Counted from the stretch's first letter, positions 26,182 to 35,326 are shown. The stretch is DNA of 64,000 bases from Candidatus Obscuribacterales bacterium (GCA_020634035.1 JACKCM010000005.1:496001-560000); one strand, 5' to 3'. Notes: a model not told the origin generated them from the sequence alone. Numbers and translations: made by a program.

Positions 26182-27546
26182 CTAGCGGTAGTCCATGTTC
26201 ATCTCTTTGTTGCGCCAGTTGTTTATGCGCTTTCGCTGGGCCTGCCTGGACAACCTTTTGGTCCATTCGCTGCCTTCATTGGTGTATTTCATGTCACCCG
26301 GCATGCGAGCCATCTCTTTGCGAACCACCTCTTGTTCAATCTGGCGAAGATAACCCTCGGTTATCTGGGTTCCATCGTATTTGTCTTCTATGGCGTTCGG
26401 TGTCTCCGGCGCCACCTCATATTTCTCCCAATATGGATTCACCCCGAACTTACTCTTCGAGGTCGACCCGCGTTTTACCGTATAGGGGCCTTTGTTGTGT
26501 TTGACCCGGTATCTCGGGTTTGCCATGAGCGCTTTTACATAAAACTGCTTCTTCAGGGTGCCGGATAACTCGTTGATCTTCTCCTCGATATCCCCCTTGT
26601 CTTCTCCTTTCTCCACCATCGCTTCGATGCGGTCGAAAGCAGCAACATAAGGCTTGATACCGATTCCATAGCGGTTGCTTTTGGCGATAAACTCAAGGAG
26701 CATAGCCCGCTCTTCCTCCAGGGGACCGTCTGCCACGGTGCGCTCATCGAGGTTGTCAATCCTGACTGCGTTTAGATTATAGCCACCGTTGCCGCCATAA
26801 CCGGCAGGCTTTGCGGCACCTTTTGCCGGTGAGGCTGCCACCGCAGGCTTTTTCTCTTCCGGCTTTTTCTGAGGTGTCTCTTCTATCTGTTTGTTTACAG
26901 CGGCCAGTTTGGTTTTCTCTTCCTCTTTCGGGCTGTATTCATAGTCTTTCGCCAGTAACTCTGCCGAGTTCACCATCTTGCGAGCCGCTTCCGGATCGCC
27001 GTCTAAAACAAGCAATTCGGCAAGTTCGAGGCGCTTGCCAAAAATGGCAGGGTTTGATTCATCTTTCCTGGTCATCATCTGAACGGCTTGTCTTTTCTTG
27101 TCCACCGCTCGGTCATATTTCTCTTGGGCTCTGTAGAGGCGGGCATACTGATCTAAAACCGGAGCCTGAGAATAATCTCCTGCACCATGTTCTCTTACAA
27201 GCGCTTTCATGGCCCAGTCAAGATAGTGAAGTGCCTGGTCGTATTGCTTCTTTTCTAGATATATGTCAGCCACAGTGCGTGAGATCTCTACAGCTTTCGG
27301 ATCTCGATAGCCGTAAGCTTTGTATCTGACCGAAAATGCTTGTAGATAGAGCTTTATCGCTTTGTCCAGATCCCCTTCTTTGCGAGCCGCTTCTGCAGAG
27401 TTGGAATACTGGGTTGCTACCACCCTGGGATCCTGAGGTTTTGCCGGCGCTTTTGACGATGATTTTGCGCAGGTCGCTCCAGGAAATGATCCCAGGGCAA
27501 GAACACAGGTCGTCGCTATAATCGCCGTCTTTCTTGCTGCCCGCAT
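26182..27546 (-). CDS. Secreted TPR protein with a C-terminal domain shared with 14970-15704
   Basis: About 454 residues. Start ATG 27546, preceded by GGAAA, giving a proper signal peptide (RKTAIIATTCVLALGSFPGATCA); the open frame extends 333 bases further upstream but that part reads as noncoding. TPR-type helical pairs occupy residues ~45-205 (SAEAARKEGDLDKAIKLYLQA, ADIYLEKKQYDQALHYLDWA). A Pro/Lys/Ala linker follows, then the unrecognised domain: GPLEEERAMLLEF (274-286), GIGIKPYVAAF (294-304) and GVNPYWEKYEV (368-378). The domain aligns without gaps to the secreted protein at 14970-15704. The gene stands 96 bases upstream of the pseudokinase on the same strand. Confidence 0.75.
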   Translation of the reverse strand: MRAARKTAIIATTCVLALGSFPGATCAKSSSKAPAKPQDPRVVATQYSNSAEAARKEGDLDKAIKLYLQAFSVRYKAYGYRDPKAVEISRTVADIYLEKKQYDQALHYLDWAMKALVREHGAGDYSQAPVLDQYARLYRAQEKYDRAVDKKRQAVQMMTRKDESNPAIFGKRLELAELLVLDGDPEAARKMVNSAELLAKDYEYSPKEEEKTKLAAVNKQIEETPQKKPEEKKPAVAASPAKGAAKPAGYGGNGGYNLNAVRIDNLDERTVADGPLEEERAMLLEFIAKSNRYGIGIKPYVAAFDRIEAMVEKGEDKGDIEEKINELSGTLKKQFYVKALMANPRYRVKHNKGPYTVKRGSTSKSKFGVNPYWEKYEVAPETPNAIEDKYDGTQITEGYLRQIEQEVVRKEMARMPGDMKYTNEGSEWTKRLSRQAQRKRINNWRNKEMNMDYR

Positions 27547-27789
27547 CTGAAATTTCCTTGTTCTCTGTTCTGCCGGATTCTTGTTCTTTAACATTTTACA
27601 CCAAGCAATGTAGATGACACCGGAACTGATGGCGCTTTGTATATTGAAGGAAATTTTTGCTGAAAGAAACTTCGAAAAGCTTTCTGAATAGGCTTTTCGG
27701 GGTTCGAATGGGAATGTCCCCATCGTCGATGTTATTGCATATCGAATAAAGTTTGCACGATATCCCTTCACCATTGAGAGATAGTCGGC

Positions 27790-28737
27790 GTGCAAGCCTA
27801 CGACCACAATCCAGAACAGAAAGCAATCACCGAATCCGGTCTTGATAGCTCTAACCGTGCCGGGGACAAAATGATGCAAGAAGTCCTCAGTACCGACATC
27901 AAGGACTGGAGAGCGCTGTTTCAGAGAGGAGATGCCGGTAAGTCGAATGTATTTGATCGACAGTGGCAGGCCGATAGCGGTGGCAAATTAGTGCAACTGG
28001 ATATGATCTCGGGCAAACTTCTAACCCACAATGATCGGGGCGATAAAGTCGACTATGAGAGCCAGTCGGACAACGAGAGAATGAAGTCCAAGAGCTCCCT
28101 TGCTCTTTCTTCATTCTTTATGCTGTCACCAATGGCAATGCTAGGTATGGGCACCACATTTGCCATTATGGATCAAGCGGAAACCAGGCAGCAATCCAGA
28201 GAAGTTGATAGATTGAGGCAGAATCTTACCGGCAATGGCGCAGGGACCGGTTCAGGTCAGGAGCAAGCGCGAAAGCAAGAGCTTCGCCAGGAGCAGAGTA
28301 GTCTCAATCAGGCTAGTCGCCCTAAAGGCGGTTATACACGAGAGATCATGGAGCAGTCTCTGGGACAAAAAGACGATAAACGACGCAGAGAAATTGAAGA
28401 GAAAGAACGAGCCGGACTGATAGAGAAACAGAAAAAACTGGCATTCGACAAATTCATCAAGGATGTCGAGCAAGGCAAGCAGAAGCGCAAAAAAGCTGGC
28501 AGAGACGGAGCCGATTCCAAATCCGACATGCTGCGGCGTCGCAGTCGCATGAAAAATTCCATGTCGGTGGCAGACAGAATGAACATCGGCAGATTGAATG
28601 CGGCCAAGCGAATAATCGAGGACCGAATCGAAAGAGCCCATGCCGATGGCACCAGTCTCAAAGATGCATCTCGCTTGCATTCTCAACTCGAGACTCTGGA
28701 TAGAGCGATCTATCGTCTTTCGCAACTCGGATATTGA
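27790..28737 (+). CDS. Hypothetical protein with one membrane segment and charged helical tail
   Basis: Up to 315 residues. The longest start is GTG 27790; ATG at 27871 (reading MMQEVLSTDIKDW) is an equally plausible start. One hydrophobic segment lies near residues 104-126 (LALSSFFMLSPMAMLGMGTTFA). The rest is mainly charged, Gln/Arg/Lys-rich helix (QEQARKQELRQEQSSLNQ, IEEKERAGLIEKQKKL), ending in a short helical domain (NAAKRIIEDRIERAHADG, LETLDRAIYRLSQLGY). No family recognised and no catalytic motif. It is divergent from the TPR-secreted-domain gene across ~243 bases. Confidence 0.55.
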   Translation: MQAYDHNPEQKAITESGLDSSNRAGDKMMQEVLSTDIKDWRALFQRGDAGKSNVFDRQWQADSGGKLVQLDMISGKLLTHNDRGDKVDYESQSDNERMKSKSSLALSSFFMLSPMAMLGMGTTFAIMDQAETRQQSREVDRLRQNLTGNGAGTGSGQEQARKQELRQEQSSLNQASRPKGGYTREIMEQSLGQKDDKRRREIEEKERAGLIEKQKKLAFDKFIKDVEQGKQKRKKAGRDGADSKSDMLRRRSRMKNSMSVADRMNIGRLNAAKRIIEDRIERAHADGTSLKDASRLHSQLETLDRAIYRLSQLGY

Positions 28738-28848
28738 GGTCAGAAGAATTTTTAATTTTACGTAGTTTCCCCACCAATAACGCAGTCAGGGTACAAATCG
28801 GCTACATTCCGCGAATAGCATTGATGATAACAGGCAAGGTAAATTCAA

Positions 28849-29400
28849 ATGAGTGATTTCTATTTCGAGCCCCGTGGCAGGCAAATGTTTCAACAGCAGC
28901 ATCAATACCCGGATCAGGGTATCGACCTTTTTAGAGAAGTGAGGGACCTCGTCTTCTCCGGCGGACAGAACAACAGAGGCTGTGATCGTGACCGAGGTTG
29001 TGGCCCTCGTGATTTCGACCAATTTGATCGATCAGGCCGCTCAGATCCATATGATCGATATGACCGGATGAATATGCAGCGAGACTCGATTCCCTGGAGT
29101 CGAGGTGATCAAATCTTTAATCGCCATAACTCTTGTAATACTCACAATAGATTCAACACCCAGCCCGGTTGCGAAAGGCAGTATTATCCGGAGGGTCGCC
29201 ATCGTCCCCAGAGTGACTATTATCAAGATAGAAATGATTTTGGACGCCGACACCGTCCCGGTTCGTTTCAGCCTTTTCAAAGGCATCAAAATCAAGACCT
29301 GGGAAGACAGATTATCAATCGGGTTGTGGTGCCTTTGATAATGAACGAGATCTTCGGACACCGCCAGCGCTATCAACCGGGTCGGTTTCGCCGGTGGTGA
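28849..29400 (+). CDS. Arg/Asp/Gln/Tyr-rich low-complexity protein
   Basis: 183 residues from ATG 28849, with AAGG upstream. The composition is extreme: clusters of Arg, Asp, Gln, Tyr, Phe and Gly (DRDRGCGPRDFDQFDRSGR, DPYDRYDRMNMQRD), like intrinsically disordered RG/RD-type sequences. The only conventional stretch is near the C-terminus (LGRQIINRVVVPLIMNEIFG), which could be an amphipathic or membrane-associating helix. No signal peptide and no known family. The opposite strand also stays open for about 110 codons, so coding status is likely but not certain. Confidence 0.5.
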   Translation: MSDFYFEPRGRQMFQQQHQYPDQGIDLFREVRDLVFSGGQNNRGCDRDRGCGPRDFDQFDRSGRSDPYDRYDRMNMQRDSIPWSRGDQIFNRHNSCNTHNRFNTQPGCERQYYPEGRHRPQSDYYQDRNDFGRRHRPGSFQPFQRHQNQDLGRQIINRVVVPLIMNEIFGHRQRYQPGRFRRW

Positions 29401-29420
29401 CCTGGGCCTGAGATAAAGAC

Positions 29421-30614
29421 CTAAGACAAGGGCAGAACCATCTCGATTAAGTTCGATTTGAACAAGAGTTCAGGCTTCTTGCCCGCAGCCATTTTATAAG
29501 TCCCTCTTCCGTTAGTGAAGATCAGATTGTTTTCGCTGTCGAAATCGTAAGCTGCCACCGAATCGGCTATCGTCTCTTCGTCGCCATTTTTAGCTCGTTT
29601 GATCAGTACCCAGTCCGATGGCACCAGAGGCGCCTCGTCCGGTGCCAGTTTCGAGTTACGCATCGCTTCGCCGGCATCGATCATCCTGCCCCGCAGAAAG
29701 ACCTTTTCTAAATCCATGGTTTTTGCACCCTGGTTATCCTGGGTGGTGAGCGGTCGTCTAGTAAAAGTCAGAGAGAAGAAGTTGAGGAAGGCCACGAAGG
29801 CTCTGCCGAGGCGGAAAGGAAAAAGCACGATGTCTTTCAAGGTAGTAAGCGCTGATGCGCTTTTGGCGCCGGTTTGATAAGGTCGGCGAATGTAGTATAG
29901 ATTTCCTTCTTTATCCATACGAGGCAATAGATAGTCGTATTCACTCGAATGCAGAATCTCTTCCTGGTCACCGGTTGCCAGATTGAGTTTCTGAATTGCG
30001 CAGGAGCTGAGACCGACTGCAAATCCGGCTTTATTACGACCGACGCCGGCAGATTGATAGACAATGGTGTTCTCTTCGCCCGGGACCCATGAGGGTGATT
30101 CGTCTATACAGTCGCCTTCGGTAATCTGATCGCATAAAGAGGTGCCGACCATGGCGATGAAAGCGGTACCATTGGCATTGCGAAGCGAGCAGACTATTTT
30201 TCCTGATTCCGAATCTCGGCAGAGGTCTGAGATGATCATTCCTTCTTTATGAAACAATCTTTGCTCTTTCTTCGTGGCGCGATTGTAGACAAAGAGACCA
30301 CCGACTACTCTGGTGCTGAGGGCGAACATTATTTCATCGGGCTCTTCGGAGGGGGCGATGGCGGTAATGTGCACCGCCATCGCTTCGGCATCGGCGTCTC
30401 CATTGGCTCCGCTGCCGCCCCAGAGCTGACGAGAACTGAGAAAGTCTTCTCCGTCGGTTCTATTCTTCCAGCTGTTTTTCTGGGCGATTCTCATGGCTCG
30501 GTCTTTCATCTCTTGACCGAACTGGCTGTGATATTCCTCTTTATCCGGTTTACCGGAGTCCTTACGGACAAAGAATAGTCTGCCGTTCTCTAGAAATGCT
30601 AATTCGTTCGCCAT
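29421..30614 (-). CDS. Hypothetical protein, possible beta-propeller
   Basis: 397 residues from ATG 30614. No signal peptide. The sequence is made of repeated strand-turn units that read like a propeller (MFALSTRVVGGLFVYNRAT, GKIVCSLRNANGTAFIAMV, NTIVYQSAGVGRNKAGFAV, IQKLNLATGDQEEIL, GNLYYIRRPY). A central segment (LKDIVLFPFRLGRAFVAFLNF) is hydrophobic and may be membrane-associated. The general look is TolB/WD40-like, but no specific family is recognised. It starts 18 bases after the glutathione-synthetase-like gene and is probably co-transcribed with it. Confidence 0.6.
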   Translation of the reverse strand: MANELAFLENGRLFFVRKDSGKPDKEEYHSQFGQEMKDRAMRIAQKNSWKNRTDGEDFLSSRQLWGGSGANGDADAEAMAVHITAIAPSEEPDEIMFALSTRVVGGLFVYNRATKKEQRLFHKEGMIISDLCRDSESGKIVCSLRNANGTAFIAMVGTSLCDQITEGDCIDESPSWVPGEENTIVYQSAGVGRNKAGFAVGLSSCAIQKLNLATGDQEEILHSSEYDYLLPRMDKEGNLYYIRRPYQTGAKSASALTTLKDIVLFPFRLGRAFVAFLNFFSLTFTRRPLTTQDNQGAKTMDLEKVFLRGRMIDAGEAMRNSKLAPDEAPLVPSDWVLIKRAKNGDEETIADSVAAYDFDSENNLIFTNGRGTYKMAAGKKPELLFKSNLIEMVLPLS

Positions 30615-30632
30615 TTATTTAACTCCCGGACC

Positions 30633-31676
30633 TTAGAGTGTAGCCATCTCTACGTTTTCGAAATCTCTTTGATAGTGCTTCATGTATTTCACTTTCCGTT
30701 CCAGGGTGTCGATGACGGCATTGCAGAAATTGACACCTTCCAGTTTCTGGGCGAAGTTCAGACCGCCTGGATTGAACACGTTTATCTCCATGATCTTATT
30801 GCCGACGATGTCGATGCCCACCAGAAACATGCCATCTTGCACCAGCTTCGGACGAACTAGATCTGCGAGGTCGAACATCTCGTCGGTCAGTTTGGCTTCG
30901 GTCAACGAGCCGCCGGCGTGGATGTTGCTGCGGATATCATCGGGTGCGCTGACCCGGCGAAAAGCGGCATACTTGCCCTTGTATTTCAGCGGCTGACCGT
31001 TCATCAAAAACAGCCTGGTGTCTCCCTTCTTAGCCTCTGGCAAATATTCCTGGGCGATAACATAACCATCTTTGGTGAGAGAGTCGATAATCTGATTGAA
31101 ATTGGTCGTGTCTCCGTACTGCACCAGAAACACCCCCTGACCGCCGAAGCCCTGCAGAGGCTTCAGAACGACCCGGCCTTCCTCTTTGGCAAAATCTTTG
31201 ATCTGACGTTTGCTGCGGGTAATTATCGTCCTCGGTCTGACTTCTTCCGGATAAAGCTGGAAATACATCTTGTTCATGGCGTTGGCAAGACCGCTTGGAT
31301 CATTGACCACGATCACACCATGCTTCATGGCGATTCTGCCGAAATTGATGCCGATACTCTGGGCCCAGGCCCTTGGACCGACCTCTATGGTCGGATTGCT
31401 TCTCAAGAAAAGGACATCGAGGTCACTGACCGAAATAAGCTCTTTTCTGGCTCTATCGCTCTGCAACTCTTTGAGATACGAGCCGGCCGAATGATAGCGT
31501 TTAACCGGAGCATGTCGAGCTGTCGCTTTGATCCGGTCGTCTTTGTCATATTTGAAAGAATCGGCTTGCAGAATCCAGGCTTCATGTCCGGCACCAATGG
31601 CTGCCATGGCAAGGTGGTTGTTGGTAAATGATTCTTCCTCGGACATGATGTCATTTACGTAGAAGCCGATTCTCAT
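30633..31676 (-). CDS. Glutathione synthetase-like ATP-grasp ligase
   Basis: 347 residues from ATG 31676. The opening MRIGFYVNDIMSEEESFTNN, the middle LFLRSNPTIEVG and VNDPSGLANAMNK, and the ATP-grasp segments VVLKPLQGFGGQGVFLV, GDTRLFLMNGQPL, IHAGGSL and VGIDIVGNKIMEINVFNPGG are those of bacterial GshB-type enzymes. GshB joins gamma-glutamylcysteine to glycine with ATP. The end of the motif, NVFNPGGLNFAQ, differs from the NVTSPT of proteobacterial GshB, so a related peptide ligase is possible. No gshA-like gene is in the window. Cytosolic, and in an operon with the hypothetical downstream. Confidence 0.75.
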   Translation of the reverse strand: MRIGFYVNDIMSEEESFTNNHLAMAAIGAGHEAWILQADSFKYDKDDRIKATARHAPVKRYHSAGSYLKELQSDRARKELISVSDLDVLFLRSNPTIEVGPRAWAQSIGINFGRIAMKHGVIVVNDPSGLANAMNKMYFQLYPEEVRPRTIITRSKRQIKDFAKEEGRVVLKPLQGFGGQGVFLVQYGDTTNFNQIIDSLTKDGYVIAQEYLPEAKKGDTRLFLMNGQPLKYKGKYAAFRRVSAPDDIRSNIHAGGSLTEAKLTDEMFDLADLVRPKLVQDGMFLVGIDIVGNKIMEINVFNPGGLNFAQKLEGVNFCNAVIDTLERKVKYMKHYQRDFENVEMATL

Positions 31677-31852
31677 TACAAGTCCTCTTATAATCCCTTG
31701 GATCAGGAATTACTAAGTTTAGCAGCATCTACCCGTATCTAAAATTCTGACCCGATTGCAGTGCTGATATCAAGGGGGCGGCTTCGGGCGCGTGGTCAGA
31801 GAAGCAATCATATGTGGTGGCAGAACAGGGTGATTTTGAGGCGAGGGTACAA

Positions 31853-31880
31853 AAAGTTCACAAATATGAGTTAAAGTTCA
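31853..31880 (+). promoter_or_regulatory. Direct repeat AAAGTTCA, 20-base period
   Basis: AAAGTTCA occurs at 31853-31860 and again at 31873-31880, about two helical turns apart and ~70 bases before the histidine kinase start. The geometry suits a pair of regulator half-sites. The surrounding 275-base gap (31677-31952) shows no ORF. No known regulator box recognised. Confidence 0.3.
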
Positions 31881-31952
31881 GAAACTCCCCGTATTACTAA
31901 TAAAAATCAGTTCTCCCAGGCGTTCGTGAGAGAAGGATCGAGATTGAAATAA

Positions 31953-33251
31953 ATGGGGTCGTCAGCATTTAAAGATAGAGGAAACACCGACCGGCCTCCC
32001 GGCGGGGCGATGCCTGCCAGGCACGCCAATCCTAAGATTATCGCCATAGGCGACGCGATCGCCAAACGCAAAAAAAGCCTTGGGGCTCGCAAGGAGACCG
32101 AGACTGTTTCAAACACCGCTGAGTTTCTCGTTCAGCCTCCGATTCTCGACGAGGAGGTCAAAGAGGTTTTCGAGGAGACCGACCATCCTTTCGTGGTTGC
32201 TCAGTGGGTCGCGCCCCACACTCCCTGTATCATTCGCAGCGTCGATGATTCTTCCTGTATCCGTGCCATCGTCTATCCCGGTCAGAAGAAAAGACGAGAA
32301 TTTTTCTACTCTGCCGATAGACTGATCCGGGTCGAGACAGAAGAAGGCGACCTGAGAGTGACCTACTCTTATGATCCTTATGCCGACGAATGGCTGATGA
32401 TTCACGACGGGATCACCGCCAGGATGCAAGGAGACGTCTGCCTTACCGAAGCCGGTGTTTTGCAAATTGAAATTGATCAATCTGGATCAGCCAGGCTCGA
32501 ATTTCCCGACGGAGCGGTGAAACTGGCCAACAACTGTTTTGAACCCCGGCGCAAGAAGCTGTCGGTGCCCGAGATGGAATTTCTCAATGTGGTGAGCCAT
32601 GACCTCAGAAGCCCGCTCATGTCTATTCAGGGGCTGATGACTCTTTTGACCTCCGGCGCCCTCGGCGAGATTTCGGATAGAGCCAGAAACAGAATCAACG
32701 GAGTCGAGACCGAAGTTGCTCGTCTGATTCGGCTGGTGAATGAGCTGCTCGAAGCCGGTCTAATAAATCATCAGAAAGAGGCTCTTATTCTAGAGACTGT
32801 CCCGGTCAATGAACTGTTCGATGCCACCATCTTCGCCCTCGAAAACCTTGCCGCTCGAAAGAGTCTGGTGGTCGAGTACGCACCGGTAACTTATGAGGTC
32901 TCGGTCAATGTGGACTCTTTTATAAGGGTTCTCGTTAATCTGCTTGCCAACGCGGTCAAGTATTCTCCTGAAGGCGAGACGATTCGACTGAGCGCTGTCA
33001 AAGAAGACGAGCACATAACGCTCAGTGTTGAAGACTATGGCAAGGGTATTTCAGAAGCCAATTTCGAGCGGATTTTTCAGAGCTTTCAGAGCGATACTGA
33101 GAAAGACAATGGACCTGAGTCCGACGCAGGAAACGGAATCGGCCTTGGTCTTGCAATATGCAAATCGATTGTGGAAGCCCACGGTGGAAGTATAGGTATC
33201 AAGAGCAAACCCGGTGAAGGCAGCACTTTCTGGATCAGACTGCCTCAATAG
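31953..33251 (+). CDS. Orphan cytosolic sensor histidine kinase
   Basis: 432 residues from ATG 31953. The C-terminal half is a complete HisKA plus HATPase_c: H-box VVSHDLRSPL, N-box NLLANAVKYSPEG, G1 EDYGKGIS, and G2 NGIGLGLAICKSI. There is no membrane segment or signal peptide. The N-terminal ~195 residues contain short beta hairpins (KRREFFYSADRLIRVETEEG, LRVTYSYDPYADEW) reminiscent of YD/RHS-type repeats, followed by VLQIEIDQSGSARLEF; I recognise no PAS or GAF domain. No response regulator lies nearby, so its partner is elsewhere. It overlaps the convergent small membrane protein by 17 bases. Confidence 0.9.
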   Translation: MGSSAFKDRGNTDRPPGGAMPARHANPKIIAIGDAIAKRKKSLGARKETETVSNTAEFLVQPPILDEEVKEVFEETDHPFVVAQWVAPHTPCIIRSVDDSSCIRAIVYPGQKKRREFFYSADRLIRVETEEGDLRVTYSYDPYADEWLMIHDGITARMQGDVCLTEAGVLQIEIDQSGSARLEFPDGAVKLANNCFEPRRKKLSVPEMEFLNVVSHDLRSPLMSIQGLMTLLTSGALGEISDRARNRINGVETEVARLIRLVNELLEAGLINHQKEALILETVPVNELFDATIFALENLAARKSLVVEYAPVTYEVSVNVDSFIRVLVNLLANAVKYSPEGETIRLSAVKEDEHITLSVEDYGKGISEANFERIFQSFQSDTEKDNGPESDAGNGIGLGLAICKSIVEAHGGSIGIKSKPGEGSTFWIRLPQ

Positions 33252-33729
33252 GGATGCCCACTTTATTGAGGGCTTGTAGCAAGGATTTACCGCGGTCTGG
33301 CATGCACCAAATAGGCAATTCCATGTCCTTACCGTCTTCGGTGAGCAACACTATCGAACCGGCATCTTGATAGCGATATAGTTCTCCTCTGTCGATCTCA
33401 TCGAGGCAGAGGGAGCGATGGCTGTCTTCGTCGTCGTTGTGAATATGGAAATGAATTCGATCATCGTCGATGGTAATGGTGTACTGATCGCAGAGGCGTT
33501 TTAGAAGCTTCTGGGTTAAATAAATCAGACCTGAAACGAAGAGACAATCTACCGACAGCAAGAGCATCGAATACATCGGTGAATGTTTCCAGAGATTCCA
33601 TGCGAAAAAGAACCATACCAGGGAGAAGAGGAAGGCGAAGGCATAGATCATTTTTATGATGTAGTGACCGGGCCGCCTGCTGCCGGGTAGAGAGACAATT
33701 TTGTATGGCTTTTTAGATCTGGTTTTCAT
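33235..33729 (-). CDS. Small two-span membrane protein, unknown function
   Basis: 164 residues from ATG 33729, with AGGA nine bases upstream. Two membrane segments (MIYAFAFLFSLVWFFFAWNL ~27-46 and MLLLSVDCLFVSGLIYL ~55-71) precede a ~90-residue cytosolic domain with beta-type segments (YTITIDDDRIHFHIHNDD, ELYRYQDAGSIVLLTEDG). This layout resembles YcxB-like or PH-like small membrane proteins, but no family is certain. Its 3' end overlaps the histidine kinase gene by 17 bases on the opposite strand, so their transcripts would be complementary at the ends. Confidence 0.6.
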   Translation of the reverse strand: MKTRSKKPYKIVSLPGSRRPGHYIIKMIYAFAFLFSLVWFFFAWNLWKHSPMYSMLLLSVDCLFVSGLIYLTQKLLKRLCDQYTITIDDDRIHFHIHNDDEDSHRSLCLDEIDRGELYRYQDAGSIVLLTEDGKDMELPIWCMPDRGKSLLQALNKVGIPIEAV

Positions 33730-33800
33730 AACATTTTCCTAGCACAGGCTTGTGAAGGCTATGCCGAAAAATTATGCTGGGGACCAGATCCGGTGCAGAT

Positions 33801-35036
33801 TCAATTATCGAAGCTGGCGTCGATACCGCTGCGTTTGATGCTGAAATTAAATAGTGCCTCTTTCAGGCTCATCTTACCGTCCTGAACCAGCTTATGCAGA
33901 ACCAGACCAGAGTCCACTATCGGTCTGTCTTCCGGATAGATCTCGTTGAGGATCATTCTCAGCGTTCTTGGATCTTTGAGGGCAAGACGGGTCGCCTCTT
34001 GGTTGACTCCTTCGGCGGTATCATGACCGGTTTCGGCATGCTTCATCACCGAGGCCATAAGACGTGGTCTGGTTTTCAGTTTTTCTACCGCGTCATGGAG
34101 CATGGAGGCTGATAGATAGCCGCTCAGACGGAAGAAATTGAACAGGCTTATTGCCCGCTCGTCCATTTCAGAAACAGAGCCATTGCTATCGATTTTGAAA
34201 TCATCGGAAGAGAGATAATTGGTGGCATCTTTGAGAATGCCTGCGCCCTGGGCCAGGCTGATTTTACCTTGCCAGTTCAGACTTTGCAGTTTGAGGGCAA
34301 GGGTGAGCACATCTCTTTCTATAACCGACTTCTGAATCAGAAACTCTCCGAGCAGCATGTTCAATGAAGCTGAAATCTCGCTAGCTTGAATCAGTTTTTC
34401 TTCTTCGATGATTCCTGCTGATACAAGCAGTTCACCAAGCTTGGTTCTTTCACTATTTAATGACGGAAGACTGTTGGCTGTCTCATCGGCTTGATCGGCT
34501 GTGGCTAACCGGGCAATAACGCGGGGTCTTTCGATGTTGCCCCGGCGTAATTCTCTTTGCAGGGCGAGGGCCACTCTCAAAAAGTCCTCAGTTATTTTGT
34601 TCATGAGGATAAAGACCTGGCCAAGTGGAAGTCCGGAGGAGTTCGAAATTGCCAGACCGAACTCGAGCTGCTCCGAGCCTATCTTTTTGCTGTCGGTGAG
34701 AAGCTCTCCCAGTCTCGACCTTCTTGTACCGGGGTTCTCGAAGCCCAGGGCTCTGAGTGCTTCACCGAAGCTGATACCGCTCGACCGCACCAGATACATC
34801 GCTTTCTTAGCAAGGTCCAGTTTGATCAGTCGATCGCGCAGTAGAGACTGGGCTTCGATGGTGCTCTTGATCAATCTCTCCGGAACATAGTCGAGCATAC
34901 TCAACAGTTTGCCCAGGGGTAAGGTCGTGAGAGATGAGAGTACCGCCGCTTGCTCTACCCTGGTTCGAGTGACCAGATCCAGATCTACCAGTAACCTTCC
35001 CAGGCGGAAATCGTTCTCAAGTGCGTATTCGGTCAA
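33801..35036 (-). CDS. Protein with three MshEN-like (GspE N-terminal type) repeats, no ATPase
   Basis: About 411 residues. TTG 35036 has AGAGGA seven bases upstream; another TTG at 35042 is in frame but too close to it. Three units begin FRLGRLLVDLDLV, SRLGELLTDSKKI and TKLGELLVSAGII. In each, a second LG (LPLGKLLS, LPLGQVFI, LLGEFLIQ) follows exactly 29 residues later, the spacing of paired 24-residue motifs plus 5-residue linker in MshEN domains, which in known cases bind c-di-GMP. The Walker-type ATPase normally behind MshEN is absent. The C-terminal ~150 residues are helical with no known domain. Ligand binding is inferred, since several consensus positions differ. Confidence 0.65.
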   Translation of the reverse strand: MTEYALENDFRLGRLLVDLDLVTRTRVEQAAVLSSLTTLPLGKLLSMLDYVPERLIKSTIEAQSLLRDRLIKLDLAKKAMYLVRSSGISFGEALRALGFENPGTRRSRLGELLTDSKKIGSEQLEFGLAISNSSGLPLGQVFILMNKITEDFLRVALALQRELRRGNIERPRVIARLATADQADETANSLPSLNSERTKLGELLVSAGIIEEEKLIQASEISASLNMLLGEFLIQKSVIERDVLTLALKLQSLNWQGKISLAQGAGILKDATNYLSSDDFKIDSNGSVSEMDERAISLFNFFRLSGYLSASMLHDAVEKLKTRPRLMASVMKHAETGHDTAEGVNQEATRLALKDPRTLRMILNEIYPEDRPIVDSGLVLHKLVQDGKMSLKEALFNFSIKRSGIDASFDN

Positions 35037-35326
35037 TTCCAAATCCTCTAAATTTTGATATTAGATGTTTATCTGTTCGCGAATGACTCTCAGACCACGC
35101 ATATATGGGGCTTGCCGCTGTGCGTGTCTGAAATTTTGCTTTAGATATGATCGGATTCCGGGGCAGATTGTACTTTATTTGATCTGTGCTCCTGTCATTT
35201 GTGCACAGGTTTATTTCGATTTGCTTCCAGGCTTATAGAGAACCAGGGCTCCTATTCGTCTCGACCATTAAGATAGCGCCATCAAGCGGAAGTCATTTAT
35301 TCTGATTTACAATAAGAAATTGTGAA

